Below, in pieces: positions 23,637 through 36,834 of a DNA stretch of 64,000 bases. The notes under the pieces were generated by a model. The model was not told the DNA's origin, searched no databases, and saw only the letters and a program-made list of their open reading frames with translations. The stretch spans positions 88,501-152,500 of the forward strand of contig JACVTC010000106.1 of assembly GCA_016946835.1 (NCBI GenBank), given 5' to 3'. The DNA comes from Neocallimastix lanati (nom. inval.). Taxonomy: Eukaryota > Neocallimastigomycota > Neocallimastigomycetes > Neocallimastigales > Neocallimastigaceae. The translations under genes were made by a program, and so were the position numbers. Every line of letters begins with the position of its first letter. The stretch's first letter is position 1.

Positions 23637-25997
23637 TTAATTTATATAATTAAAAACTTTAAAATTTGTTGAAATTGATGATGAATAAGGTTCTTTAGAT
23701 TTTGATTCAAGATTATCTTTATTATTTAAATTGGTTGATTCAGATGAATGTTGGGAGGATTTAGAATATAGTTCATTATTACTATCAGTTATACTAGTTG
23801 TTAAACCTTCAGAGGAATAACTGTTAGTTGAGACATCAAAAGCAGAACATTTCATTTTTTCATTTACTTTTGATGGTAATTTTAAAGTCATATCATCTTT
23901 TACATTTTGTGAAGGGTATCGATTGTAATTAGGAGATAAATATTTTGAAAAGGAAGATTTGGAGGAAGATGGTAAATCAGATTGTTGAGATATATTATTT
24001 ACATTAGTATATGAACTTCCTCTATAATATAGAGGTTTAGTAATTTTTGTATTTATACCACCAATTCCACGATATTGTTGTTGTTGAAACGAATAAGGAT
24101 ATTGATGAACTATTGGTTTTACTGGAGATACACTATAATCTCCCAAGTTAACACCCATTTCAGCAAGCATCATTATATTGGATCCAAAACTACTACGACG
24201 TCTTAATGAGTATGAAGATGAATAAAATTCATTTTCTTCCTTTGAAGATAATCCTTTACCATCAGTTTTCAAACTATGACCTGAACCAAAGAATTTATCA
24301 TTATTTAATTCATTGGAATGATGATTATAATTACTATTATTATTATCAACAATTGATATATATTTTGGATCAATTGGACCATCTGATATTGTATAAAGTT
24401 TTTCATCCTTTTCTGGTGCTTTATGAGCAAATACCACTCTTAATGATTTATAAAGATAAAGCTTCTTTTTTGATGGTGAAATGAATTGTAAATGAATTGC
24501 ATACCTTAATGAACATTTCTGATCAAGTGGATTTCTACTATTTATAGTATTCTTTAAATATGATTTTTGACGAATAAATGTTTTTGTTCCTGGTGGCATA
24601 TCATGAAAATCATATGGAATAAGAAACACCTTAACGGCTGTTTTACTTGGATTTTTAATAATCTTTTTATTAAATTAAGCAATTAAAATTAATAAATATA
24701 AAAAAATAACAAACATAATTATTATTTATATTAACAAATTTAAAATTTAATTTATTTTTAATCATATATAATAAATACATATAAGAGTATTTTAAAATAA
24801 AAATAATATATATATAATTAATAATTACCACTTGAATTTGACCCTTAAATGGAATACGATAACCAGGAAATTTCGTACTTAAACCATTTAATGAATTTGA
24901 AGAAGAATTACGTTTAATAATTGGTTTGTCATTTAAAAGAATAGCAGAAGGAATTGAGGTAGTTAAAGTTTTAGTTTTATTATTCAATTCCTCAACTTTA
25001 ATTTTACTTGTTTCCAATGTATCAATATTGTTTTCTGGTTCTAAAGTTTCTTTAATATCTAATTTTTCTATAGCTTTATGTTGTTGTTCCATTTTTTGTT
25101 GCTGTTCTTGCTTTTGTTTCTTTAATTCATTTTGTTTTTGAAAATATTGTTCAATATCAACTGTACCTACATAGGGTGTTGTAAAGAAATCATTTTTATC
25201 TGGAATTTCATAAAAATAGACAGGGAATATTATATTAATATGCTGTGGGCACTTCAATCGTGGATGGCATTTACCAAATCCAATAACACCAATTTCTGAT
25301 ATAAATTTAATAGGTTTTGATGGTAATGTCGACATTCTTCCACTAAGAATAGATTCCTCATAGGATCCAACTAAACTACCAAATAATTCTATTGAATTAT
25401 TTTGAGAATCAACATTATTATTTTTATTTGAGTTTAAAGACAATGAATTAGGCGCACTTAAATACTTTGGATTGTCATTGTCTTTACAATTTAATAAAAG
25501 ATTTGAATTTTTAGGTATATTTATTGAATTTAATTGATGCGTTTTTGTAGTGGAATTAGTTATGTTACTATTATTAGTAGAAGATTTTTTATAGTTAAAT
25601 CCGGACAACAGTAAATTCGAATGAGAAGATAATGAATTATTATCTGATAAAGAATGAACAGAACTACTGTATTTTTCTAAATGTTGTTTATTCATTAACT
25701 GAAGTATAAGATTTGACGAAGAAGAAGAAAGTTGAGACTTTTGAGGTTGGAATGAATATTTATTTTGAGTTAAAGATAAAACTTTGGTACGCGTCTTTGG
25801 ACTTGGAAATGGACTACCAATAGTTTTAACAGTTTTTCTATTAGTATTTGAAGAAGAAGCTTTATCATCAGCAGGGGTATCAGAATTCTTGTATTATATA
25901 ATAATAAAAATAATATAAATAATTAAGTTCATATATATTAATACATTAAATAAATAATTAATTTAAATAATTAAAAATTTTTTAAATATAATTTGAA

Positions 25998-26058
<61 letters not shown>

Positions 26059-28119
26059 CTATTTAAATATATAATTAAATATAATAGACTTACAGATTTA
26101 TCTTTCAGAGGTTCTTCTTCAATATTACTTGTTGAGGAAGTTGAATCTTTAGTTTGTTCAACAATTAATAAATTATCTTTTGGTTGATTTAATGATATAG
26201 AGGATGAAGAATTATTAGTATTATTTATGTTTTTGGCTGTTTTATTAGCAACACCTGCTGTTGTTGGATTGTTATTAGCATCATTAAAATGAAATGAAGA
26301 CGTTGAAGATAGAGATTTCGAAATGGAATGTGATATATTGGTTGAAGAGTTACTATTATTAATATTTGCATCATAAACTACTGAAATATGTAAATTTCCA
26401 AGAGTAGTCGAGGCTTTAGTAAACTTATAGACTTTTAATTTTGCAGATAAATCAAATCCAGAAGAACCCACATCACAAAAATCGACATCATTATTATCAC
26501 CCTCAAATAATGGTAAAAGTAAAAAACCATCTGCTGTTGATATACAATACTGTAGATCATTCTTCTTTATAGATTTATCGGAAAGAAGAGAATGAAGTGG
26601 CATTAAACGAATATAGGAATAAAGAGATTGTACTAAAAGAATTAAATCTGTAGTATCAACTTTTGAATTTCTACTTTTATTGCTTGATTCCTTATTATTT
26701 GGTTCATATGATACAACCCAACGTTCTAAAAGTCTTTTATTGTTAAATTTTGTTGAAACTGGATTAAAAGAAGTTGACGCTTTTACAGGATAAATATTAG
26801 ATATAGATGAAGACCTTGTTCTTGTTAAAGTCAAAGAATTATTACTAAAATCATTTTTATGTTCATATATACCATCATCAACTTCATTACCATTTCCAAA
26901 ATCATAACTTTTTCTTCTGTAATTGTATCCTGTGTTTTCATTACTACCACTACCGGCAAAAATATCAATGTTAATTGGTACACAATTTTTCCAAAATTGT
27001 ATTCTATCTAAAAGAAGACCGTGTAACTGTTTAATATTGTCGATAGATGGTATTGGAATGTGTACGCTATTATTTTCAGTATAAACACTTCTAGGACTAT
27101 AAACACCATTAGGATTTGATCTATAAGAATTCTCAAATGAGGAAGTATATGATGAAACTACTGACGTTGAATAAGGAATGGAATGATTTTGTGAATCGAA
27201 CGAAGAAATTGATGATGTTAAGGATGATTTTATATTCATATTATCAATAGAATTAGTTAATAAATTTAATTGATTATTATTAATCTCTTTAGATTGATTC
27301 TTTAAATTTAAGGATGGATAGTAATTGTGATTATAACTAAGACCAACACGAGAACGAAGAATTAATTGAGCAATTTTACAAATAAAATTTGTTACATTTT
27401 TATATGTGTTTAATTCTTCTTCGGTGTAATTAAATCCATAATCATTAATATATTCTTCATAAAAATTTGATGAATCTGAAGAATTTAAGGAATTAAATTT
27501 TGTTGAAATTGAAGAATTAAAATTGGAAGCTAATGATGGAAAAGGAATAGTATTTGATTTTAGAGGTCTTACTTTTGGAGTAGGAATGGGTGAAGAAGAA
27601 TAATATTCATTTAAACTTGTCGTACTATTACTTCTAGTAGTTTGTTTTGGATTATTATTAAATTGAGTGGCTTTATTAATATTACCAATAATATTAAATT
27701 TATCCTCATAATTTACTTTATCAGAATTATTAATATTATTATTATCTCTTATTGTATTAATTTCACTTTCAAAATTATTAATTATTTGACTCGTTGCAAC
27801 TGTTGAACTTATAATAGAAGAAGTTGTAGTTGCTGATTTTACAGATGTCATTGTAGAATTTAATTTTGGAATTGGAGAAGTTGAAGTACTGTTAGAAGAT
27901 AAAATTTTTTTTATTGAAGTATTTAGTTGTGCTGAATTTGAGCCCGATATTTTATTAGGTTTCGTTCCTCCTCCATCTCCTTCTTTTTCTAATGAATTTT
28001 AAATTATGATAATATATATTAATTATATTAAAATTTATTCAAAATATATAAATAAATATATATATATATAAATATATAAATATATAATTTTTACCACTTT
28101 CAACATTTGTCATTTTCAT
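23637..28119 (-). CDS. ATG13: Atg13-like HORMA protein joined to an Atos/DUF4210-type module, 4 exons, about 1334 aa
   Basis: Model: complement(23637..24662, 24829..25887, 26094..27988, 28095..28119); every join preserves frame. The N-terminal ~195 residues are Ser/Asn-rich. Residues about 200-555 read as an Atg13 HORMA domain: KIAQLILRSR near 213, LLERWVVSYEP near 428, VQSLYSYIRLMPLHSLL near 461 and TTLGNLHISVVYDAN near 537, with a long Ser/Asn-rich insert. Atg13 is the regulatory subunit of the Atg1 kinase complex that starts autophagosome formation. Residues about 811-890 (GSYEESILSGRMSTLPSKP, IGVIGFGKCHPRLKCP, PYVGTVDIE) and about 985-1075 (GQIQV, KNPSKTAVKVFLIPYD, DMPPGTKTFIRQKSY, LYLYKSLRVVFAHKAPE) match the conserved halves of Atos/FAM214 (DUF4210 and Chromosome_seg) proteins. 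The two modules meet across a 206-nt intron with (AAT)n. Alternative: two genes, but exon 3 has no convincing own promoter or start. Confidence 0.78.
25998..26056. repeat. (AAT)n microsatellite in the intron joining the Atg13 and Atos parts
   Basis: About 19 AAT copies inside the second intron (25888-26093) of the Atg13-like gene. Confidence 0.85.
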
Positions 28120-29164
28120 TTTGAATTTTGATTCTTTATTTTTAAATCTTTTTTTTTTTTTTTTTTTGTTTGTTTGTTTGTTTGTTTGTTTGTTTGTTTA
28201 CAATATTATTAATTTATTATTATTATTTTCTTCGAAAAAAAGTTAATAGTTATTATAATTTTACTTTGATTCTTGATTTTTCTTTAGCTGTATTTATTTT
28301 TCAATGAATAAAGGATGAAAAATAAAAATAATAAAAAAATAATATAAAGTGATTTTTAAATATTATATTTTAATATTATAATTTTTAATTATTTTATATT
28401 ATCTTTTTATTTTTTAATTATCTATTATATATTGATTTAAAAATATGTGATTTTGAAGATTATTAAATAGAACAGAATAATAATATTTATAAAACAATAT
28501 GGTAATGATGAATTTTTGAAATCAATAATTAGTGTAATAAATATTACATAAATAAAATTTGAAATATATAAAACATAAATTAATGTTAAATTATGATGAA
28601 TTTTATAAATCATTAATTAAATGTGTCGTTTATTCAATTTCATTTCCTTTTTGTACTTTTATATTTATATAAGAATAATAATAATTTTTAAATACGTACC
28701 CAACTTTATTTATTAATCCCTTTAATAAAATATATTTATAAAATATTAAAAATTGAATTTAAAATGAATATTGAAAAATGATTAGAATTTTATGATTGAT
28801 TTTATTTTATATAAAATATTATTATTTGTATTTAATATTTTATTTCAATTTTAAAATAATGTCGTTTAGAAACAATGTTTAGATTTTAATAATTAATTAA
28901 TTAGTTGATGATTTTGAATTTTATGTTTGAGATTTAGATTTATTTTATTATTAATGTATTAATTTATTCAATTATTTAAAGGAATTTAAAAAGAAATAAT
29001 AATAATAATAATATATATATAATATTTTAATATAATAAATTATATTAGTTTAATGATTAAAATTTAATCAAACGGTCTTAAAATATGAAAATAATAATAA
29101 TAAAAATAAAAAAAGTATTTTTAACTTTATTAAAGTATAAATTTAATATTATTATTATTATTAC

Positions 29165-29240
<76 letters not shown>

Positions 29241-31156
29241 AATAAATATTTTACAATAAATTATTAATAAAAATTCTAATAGATTATCTTCCAAGTGTAC
29301 ATATATAAATATGTTTATATGAATAAATATCAATTATTATATCTATTTATTTATCAATACATTCAAATGTTTAAAATAATATATAATCTTCATAAATAGG
29401 TCAATAATTAATATGTCTATATAAATAGGTGAATAAATATTAATATTAGAATATATTCTATTTTATTATATTTAATTTCATTTATATTCAATGCTATTAA
29501 ATACTTTCCTTTTATACTAAATACTACTTTATTTTATTGTATTATTATTTTTATTCTATTTGAGTTTATAATTATAAAAATAAAGTTTAATATTAATATA
29601 TTTACTAATTATTAGGATCTATTATATAATAGTATATTTATAAATATTATATATATTTTATCAAATATATTACTAATATATTTTTATATGTGTATTAATC
29701 CGAAAATAATATAAAATATTAAAATTTAATATATGATTATTAATATTATTTTTTTATTCATTTAATATATTAATATCAAATTATATTTTTTAAATTTTAC
29801 TATAAATAAATTAATAGTTCATTTTATTTAAAAAATAATTCCATATAAATAAATAAAATTATATTACAAATCATGGATAGAGAACCAAGAGGATATAATT
29901 TAAAAGAACATTTATTATTTAATAATATTTAATAATAGTATTAATAATATATGATAACTATTAATTATTATTATATTTTTTTATTACCAAATTAATTTAT
30001 TATTTATTAATTATTATTTATTAATTATTATTTATTATTTATTATTTATTATTTATTATTTATTATTTATTATTTATTATAAATGCAGTATTATTTATTA
30101 TAAATGCAGTATTATTTATTATAAATGCAGTATTATTTGAATAATAAAAATTTTATTTTTTTGCCATAGTTTTTACTATACAATATTTATTTATTTATTC
30201 ATTCATTTATTCATTTACTCATTTATTCATTTATTTTCTTCAAATTTTTAATAATAAAAAAAAAGACAAAATTATAATTTTGGAGACTATTTTTTTAAAG
30301 AAATATATAAAAGTTTATTATATGTTGAATATAATATATTATATATCATTTAAACATATTATGTAGTAAATAATATATGATATTATATTTTTATATATAT
30401 TAAAATTAACTGTTCCATAAAAAATTTAATTAAAATTTCATAAAAGAAATAAAAAAAGTAATATATTTTTCTAATTAAATTAATATATGATATTTATATA
30501 TTAAAGTATAAAATATATATTATTTTATATTATTTTTAATATTTTAGGACATAATATTTGTTGAAAAATTAAATATTAATTCATTTTTAAAAATTGTTTA
30601 TATAGAAATTAAAGTTTTTTTCAATATATTATAATATATATCATTTATATATTAACTTTAAACTTATTAATAAATAATTTAATATTAAAATAATTTAAAG
30701 TAAAAAGTGCCATATATATACCATAACAAAAGTGTAATAAAATAGTAAAATAATAACAAAAATTAATAATATAATATTAATTATTAAAACTTTTTTTTAT
30801 TTTAAAATGACCCATTTTTCCTTATTAGGAAATAGTTAGTATGAATGTTAAATTCTTGTATATTTTAAAATGAATAAAAATGAATATGCAAAAAGTCAAT
30901 AAAAAAAAATTATATACTTCAATTAATTTTAATTTATATAATTAATAATGATTAAATAAACTATAAAATTTTAAAAAAAGTTAAAATAAATATTTATTAT
31001 TGGAATTTTATTTCAGTTAATTGAGATGAATATTTAAAGTTAATTAATATAGTGTTTTTTTTTTTTCTTTTTTTTTTTTTAGACCAGAAATAAACTTTAT
31101 TTGATTAATAATTTTTTTTTTTTTTAGACTGGGAATCTGATTAATAATATTTATTA
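28120..31156. other. Long AT-rich intergenic region upstream of the Atg13-like gene
   Basis: No gene accepted. It contains a poly-T then (GTTT)n run at about 28150-28200 just upstream of the Atg13-like start, the (ATT)n array at 29147-29240, a 21-bp tandem repeat at about 30080-30137 (AAATGCAG recurring at 30081, 30102 and 30123) and a (TTCA/TTTA)n stretch at 30187-30235. A short frame at 29873 (MDREPRGYNLKEH...) ends after 19 codons. Confidence 0.5.
29147..29240. repeat. (ATT)n microsatellite
   Basis: About 30 ATT copies with one early interruption (TTACTATT). Frames through it encode only poly-Ile or poly-Asn. Confidence 0.9.
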
Positions 31157-31400
31157 AAAAAAAAAAATACATGAAATTTTTTATATTAATATTAAAAAAC
31201 TACGTTATGAGTTATGAGTTTCGAAGACGAAATGGTCACTAACTCTTCCTATTTATCGATAATAACTTCATATGGATTAATATTATCATTCGAATCTACA
31301 TCAGATTTTTTTTTTGCTTTATCGTTTCGATGTCAACGCTCTTGACAACAGTTGGTCTAATTGTATATAAATTAATCATAATGTATAAACTACTAATTAT
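31157..31400 (+). repeat. Dispersed repeat copy 1 with a 43-codon ATG-initiated frame
   Basis: Homologous to 46950-47130 on the minus strand: both begin AATACATGAA then T-rich, ATTAATATTAAAAAA, an ATG followed by TTTCGA and GA(A/G)GAAATG, and then ATTATCATTCGAAT and AAATTAATCATA. Here the frame is 31214-31345 (starts MSFEDEMVTNSSYLSI). Copy 1 has roughly 65 extra bases (about 31297-31363) between the last two shared blocks, including a perfect TGTCAA/TTGACA stem. A GAGTTA..TAACTC plus TTTCG..CGAAA hairpin lies at 31209-31245. Whether it is an orphan gene start, an ncRNA or a mobile fragment is unknown. Confidence 0.5.
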
Positions 31401-31757
31401 AATAAGCATAACATTATTGTATTTACACTATTATATTTATTTATTTATAATAAAAAACGTTTCGATAAAAATATTGAAAAAAAATTTTTTTTTTTTGTTA
31501 TTTTATTTTTTATTTTTTATTTTATTTATTTTTATTTTCATTTATTTTTTTATAATAGTAGTTCTTTTCTTACGAAAAAAAAATAACATTAAATAATAAT
31601 ATTAATAATAACTTTATATAAATATATATAATTATTTTTTTTAAAAAAAAAAAAAAAAAAAAATTAATAATAATAAATAAAAAGAAAAAAAACATTAAAA
31701 TGATAATCTTAAAATATTTAAAAAAAAAAAAAAAAAAATTTTTTTTTCTTCTTTTGC
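31401..31757. other. 3' flank of UTP6
   Basis: AT-rich with poly-A/poly-T blocks at 31478-31497, 31637-31662 and 31720-31747. Phe/Lys-only frames here are compositional artefacts. Confidence 0.5.
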
Positions 31758-34700
31758 TTATAAACACTTTTTAATTTCTTGATATCTTTTTTCAAAAAGT
31801 TGAGAAGCAACATCAGATACATTATACTTTAATTCATTTAATGCACGAACATATAATTCTGATGCAAAGTTAATACTTTTATTAAACTTCATTTCAATAA
31901 CAACATAAGCTAACCAAAGATCTATTATATAAAAAAAAAAAATAAATTTTAAAAATTTTTAAACAATATATTAATTAATAATTAAAATATTAATTTTAAA
32001 AATAATAATAGTGGTAGTAAATTATTATAAATTAATATATATATATATATACTTTTAAATAATATACACATATATATAAAATTAAAATTACTAATTACCT
32101 ATGTTTGTTATATCATTAGCTATAGCTTTTTCAAATAAATAATTTATACTTTCTAAATTTAATCGATTAGTATCAATAATTATTTCATTTTTTAGTATTT
32201 TTGAAATTAATTTATTTAATTCATCTTCCTGTTGGAACACTGAACTTGTTTGTTCTTCATCAATATCCATATCATCATTAATAATAATATCAACATTGGA
32301 TGAATCTTCTTCCTTTTTACTAGATAAAAGTTCAATTTCTAAACACTTTTCAAAGAATTGAAGTGAACGTTGTTTGGAAAGTATTAAACTATGATATATT
32401 TTAATAATATTATGGAAATAAAAAATTAAAAATAAAAATAAAAATAAAAATAAAATAAAATAAATAAATATAAAATATATATATATATATATATATATTG
32501 TTATTTTAATTAATTTTTACTTTTTTCTCTTTTAATACTTACTCTTTGACTATAGTCCTAAATTTTGGCATATCAAATGTTTCCTTACTCCATTCTAAAT
32601 ATTTTGAAAGAACAAAATTTTCATAATCGGAATCATCTAAACGGATAGTACTAATAGTATTTTTAAATTTATTATTAATTTCATCAGATTCAATATGTTC
32701 AACTTCCATTTCTTCTTTCAAATAATTCAAGTAAAGATCCCAAATTTCATAGGATTCATTTGGTTTAACTTGTTTAATAGCTTCTTCAAATTTTGGTATT
32801 AAACTGGAGGAAGAAGGAGAGGCCATTTCTTTTAAAAGAAATTGATAAAGAAGTTTTGCACTTTTTGGATAGGCTTCTAATCCCTTATTAATTATAGAAG
32901 TTTGTTTCTTATCTTTTACGGAATCATCTTCATCACTTTCTTCAACAAATTCTAACCAATTTAAATACATTTCTTCTGATAATAAATTATTTTCTTCAGC
33001 ACGTTCGTATAATTTTTCTAAAGATTTTTCTAAATAAAGTTTCTATTGATATTGATTGAATATTTTTAAATTTGAACCAGAGTTAAAAGCAATCCAAAAT
33101 AAGTATGAATATATTATGAATATATAGATAAAATTAAAAAAAATATAAAAAATATATAATGAATAATAAATATATATATTATTTAAAATATATAATCTAA
33201 AATATAAAATAATAATAATAATTATAATATAAATAATATCAATTATAATAATAATAGTTATAATTAAATTATTAAATTACCAAATTTTCTTCTTCACACA
33301 TTTCTAAATATTTTTGGAGGAAATTTCTATAGCATTGCCATATTTTTTTATTATTAATTTTCTATTTAAATGTTCATATAAAAAAAAAAAAAAAAAAAAA
33401 AAAAATAGATAATTTGAATTATCAATAAATTAATAAAGATATTTTAAAAAACAATAATAACAATTGAAAAAATATATATATTGAAAATATTTATTTTGAC
33501 ATACAGTAACACAATTTTCAAAAGCATCAACACTCATTTTAAGTTTCAATGGGAATTCAGAATCATTAACATCAACATTATTAACAAATCTTTCACATAA
33601 AATAGCTTGAGCTTCTTCATCATTATTAAAATCTTCTTTAATACTATTAAATAAATATAAATTTATATATATATAATATTTTCAATTATATTTAGATATA
33701 TATAGTATAACACGCTTACATATTTATATTTATATTTAAATTTATATGTGTTTATATAAATTCTATATCTATCAATATACCTTTCATAAACTTCATCTAT
33801 ACCTGCAGAAGTCCAATTATTAAATTTGCTATAAATCTTTATGAATTCAAGTCTAAATTTTAAATCATCCTTAATAGCTATTATATAATAACATATTTAA
33901 ATATATATATATATATTTTTTTTTTAAATTAGTAATATGAAATTAATATATTTTTATTACATAATTAGTAAAAATATATAAATGTATCATTAATATTATT
34001 GAATTTATTAAAGAAGTTTTTTTTTATTTTTATTTTAATTTGTATTTTTTTTTTTTTTTATTTTTTTTTTTTTTTTTTTTTTGGAATAACATACAATTTA
34101 TAGCATTCTTATAAATTAATTTTGGAATAGCACCAGAGAAGAAAGCTTTTTGTGCATCAGTTTCTGCTTGGAAAGCAGGATGTAAAACTTCTTCATTAGC
34201 TTTAGCCGTTTTTTCTGCTAATTCAGCTATTCTTTGTTGAAGTATACTTTCACTATCTTTAGCTTGATTTTCTAATTCTAACTCTGGTAAATCAATTGAT
34301 TCATTATTTTCCTATTTATTATTATTTTATTATTTTAATCATTATTTTAATTATTATTATTATTTTAAATATTAAATAGTTAAAATATTATTATTTTTTT
34401 TTAAAAAAAAAAAAATTATAAAATAATAATTAATTAATAATAATAAAAACTATAAAAACTATATACTTTTGAATCACTTTTTTCCTTAGTTTCTGATTCT
34501 TCATTGTTTTCATTTACTTTTCCAAAAAGAATCTTACGACGTTCTCTTAACTTTTCTAAATATAATAACTCTAATCTAAAGTATTCTAACCATAATTTTT
34601 TACTTTCACCATTGATACGTAGACCACGTTGTAATAAAGTACGACCGGATAAAGCATTTCCATTTTTTTCAAATTCCCATGAAGCTGCCATAACCCAGAA

Positions 34701-35086
34701 AATATCTTTTGTTGGATGAAGTGAAATTACTCTTTAATTATTTTATAATATGTACATATGTAGATATAGAATGTTTATATATATATGTATGAATGTAAAA
34801 GAGTTTGTTTATCCATATGTCAAATATTTATTATATACACATATATGTTTTTTCATTAATGATCATATCATAAATATAACAATAATATAATTTAATAATA
34901 TTTAATATATTATAGAAAATTTTATTACATTCAAAATAAAATAAAAAAATTTTTAATAATTATACATATATATATTAAAAATAAAATTATAAAAAAATTT
35001 AATAATTATATGTGTATATATTACAATTTTTTATATTTAATATTATGTATATATAAAACTATATACATATATACGTATATATGTAT

Positions 35087-35117
<31 letters not shown>

Positions 35118-36292
35118 CTTGGAAAGACTTTTCCTAAAAGTTTAGAATTTGAAGATTTTTGAGCCCATTCTAGATATTGAACCCAAAGTTCAACATCACC
35201 TGGAAAACGTCTTAATGCTCTATTATATAAATTGTGAACATGTCTAAGGATGGAATAATCACTTAGGGTAACACGCATTAAATTAACAAGATATTCTGAT
35301 TTCTCAATGTCTTCTTTTGTTTTTTCATCACCTTTACTTTGTAATAATTTTTTATTAGCCTTAGCGGCAGCAATGATACGATCCTTTCTCTTTTTCCTTA
35401 AGGCATCCAAATTAAGTTCAAATTCAATATAACGTAAAAAATCAATCTTTTTTGGAATACGTCTGGCTAAAAAGTATTCGAATCTCTTTCTTTTGTTAAT
35501 TATTGAAGTTAATTCAGCCTTTTATTGTTATTGTTATTATTAAATATTTAAAATCATTAATAATATATTATATGATAATTTTATAGAAATATATATGTTT
35601 ATTTGTTATTTTATTATTTATAAATAAAATAATATTTTTTTTTATTAATAATAATAAAATACTCTTCTAACTTTTATATAAATTGCTTTTCTTTATAATA
35701 TCAAAATATTTTTCCTTCTTTTTAAGTAGTTAAATATAATTAAATATTTGTATATTTTTAAGAAATGAATACAACACCAAAATTATATTCTCCCTTTTGA
35801 TATTACTTTTAATTAATTTTCATTTATAAGGAATTTCTCTAATTATAGCATATTTATTAAAAATTTAACTACACTCATTCTATAAAATAAGAAAATAAAT
35901 ATTAAAATATGAATATATATAAATAATACATATTTTTAAAGAAGGGTTTTAATTATTTTGTTTAAGTTTAATTGAATTGATTGAATTTCACAATTATTTT
36001 AATTCTTGATTAAAAAAAGAATTAAAATTCAATTCTTAATTGATATATTCATATATGTATTATATTATATTATATCATTTATATCTTTTTTTTTTTTTTT
36101 TTTTTTATCCAAACTATTATAAATTTTCCATCATAATATTAAATCAAATTCCACAATATTACAATTAATATATTGTATTATATATTAAAATAAAAATTTT
36201 GATTTTCATACTTTATTGAAAATTTTCTTTTTCTCTAAATCCTCTATTTCTGGGAGCATTTGCTCCAAACGCATTTGAACAATATCAGCCAT
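31758..36292 (-). CDS. UTP6: U3 snoRNP protein Utp6 (SSU processome, HAT repeats), 10 exons, about 744 aa
   Basis: Model: complement(31758..31921, 32099..32388, 32543..33042, 33281..33361, 33505..33643, 33781..33877, 34095..34311, 34467..34731, 35118..35518, 36212..36292); all phases agree. Utp6 is a component of the UTP-B subcomplex of the small-subunit processome that processes pre-18S rRNA in the nucleolus. The N-terminus (MADIVQMRLEQMLPEIEDLE, FNKAELTSIINKRKRFEY) is the diagnostic Utp6 domain. HAT repeats follow, e.g. LYNRALRRFPGDVELWVQYL, FWVMAASWEFEKNG, LLQRGLRINGESKKLWLEYF, IWDLYLNYL, LWLAYVVIEMKF. At about 744 aa it is longer than yeast (about 440) and human (about 600) Utp6, mainly through acidic and Ser-rich inserts in the middle. 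The start ATG at 36292 opens the conserved N-terminus. Splice sites are mostly GTAAGT/GTATGT-like with AATAG acceptors. Confidence 0.92.
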
Positions 36293-36787
36293 GGTTAATA
36301 TATATTATTTTATGTTGGTAAATCTTAAATTTTGTATAAAAAAAATATATATATATTACCAAAATAAATTATTATAAAATTATATATATATATATATAAA
36401 TGGTTATTAGTAAATAATTTAAATTGTAAAATATGATTTTATTATTGATTTCCAATTTTAACATAGTACTTATAATATTTAATATGCTATATAAAAAAAA
36501 AATAAATAAATAAAACTTTTAATTTGAAATCTTTCATAAAACAACTTATACCTTTTTTAACTATAAAATTTCTTTGTAATTAAAATGAAATCTAAATCAA
36601 ATTAAATGAATGCAAAATATAAAATAAATTATGATATTAACCAATAGATATAACTAAAGAATAAATAAAATAATAGCAATAAGAACAAAACAAAAAAAAA
36701 AATAATAAATAAAAATAAAAATTAAAATAAATTTCGAAAATAAAAATTAAATAATAATATAAATTTAATTTTCTTTTTATCTTATTT

Positions 36788-36834
<47 letters not shown>

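Noticed and set aside
29085-29333. Poly-Ile and poly-Asn frames on both strands
   Set aside because: Both derive from the same ATT array.
29873-29932. Short frame starting MDREPRGYNLKEH
   Set aside because: It stops after 19 codons and no splice continuation was found; similarity to the 16.66 kb short frame (ATGGATA(A/G)AGAA) is too brief to claim.
31330-31767. Plus and minus Phe/Ile/Leu-rich frames around 31.5 kb
   Set aside because: They arise from alternating poly-A/T tracts in the UTP6 3' flank; only the MSFEDE frame in the repeat has non-trivial composition.
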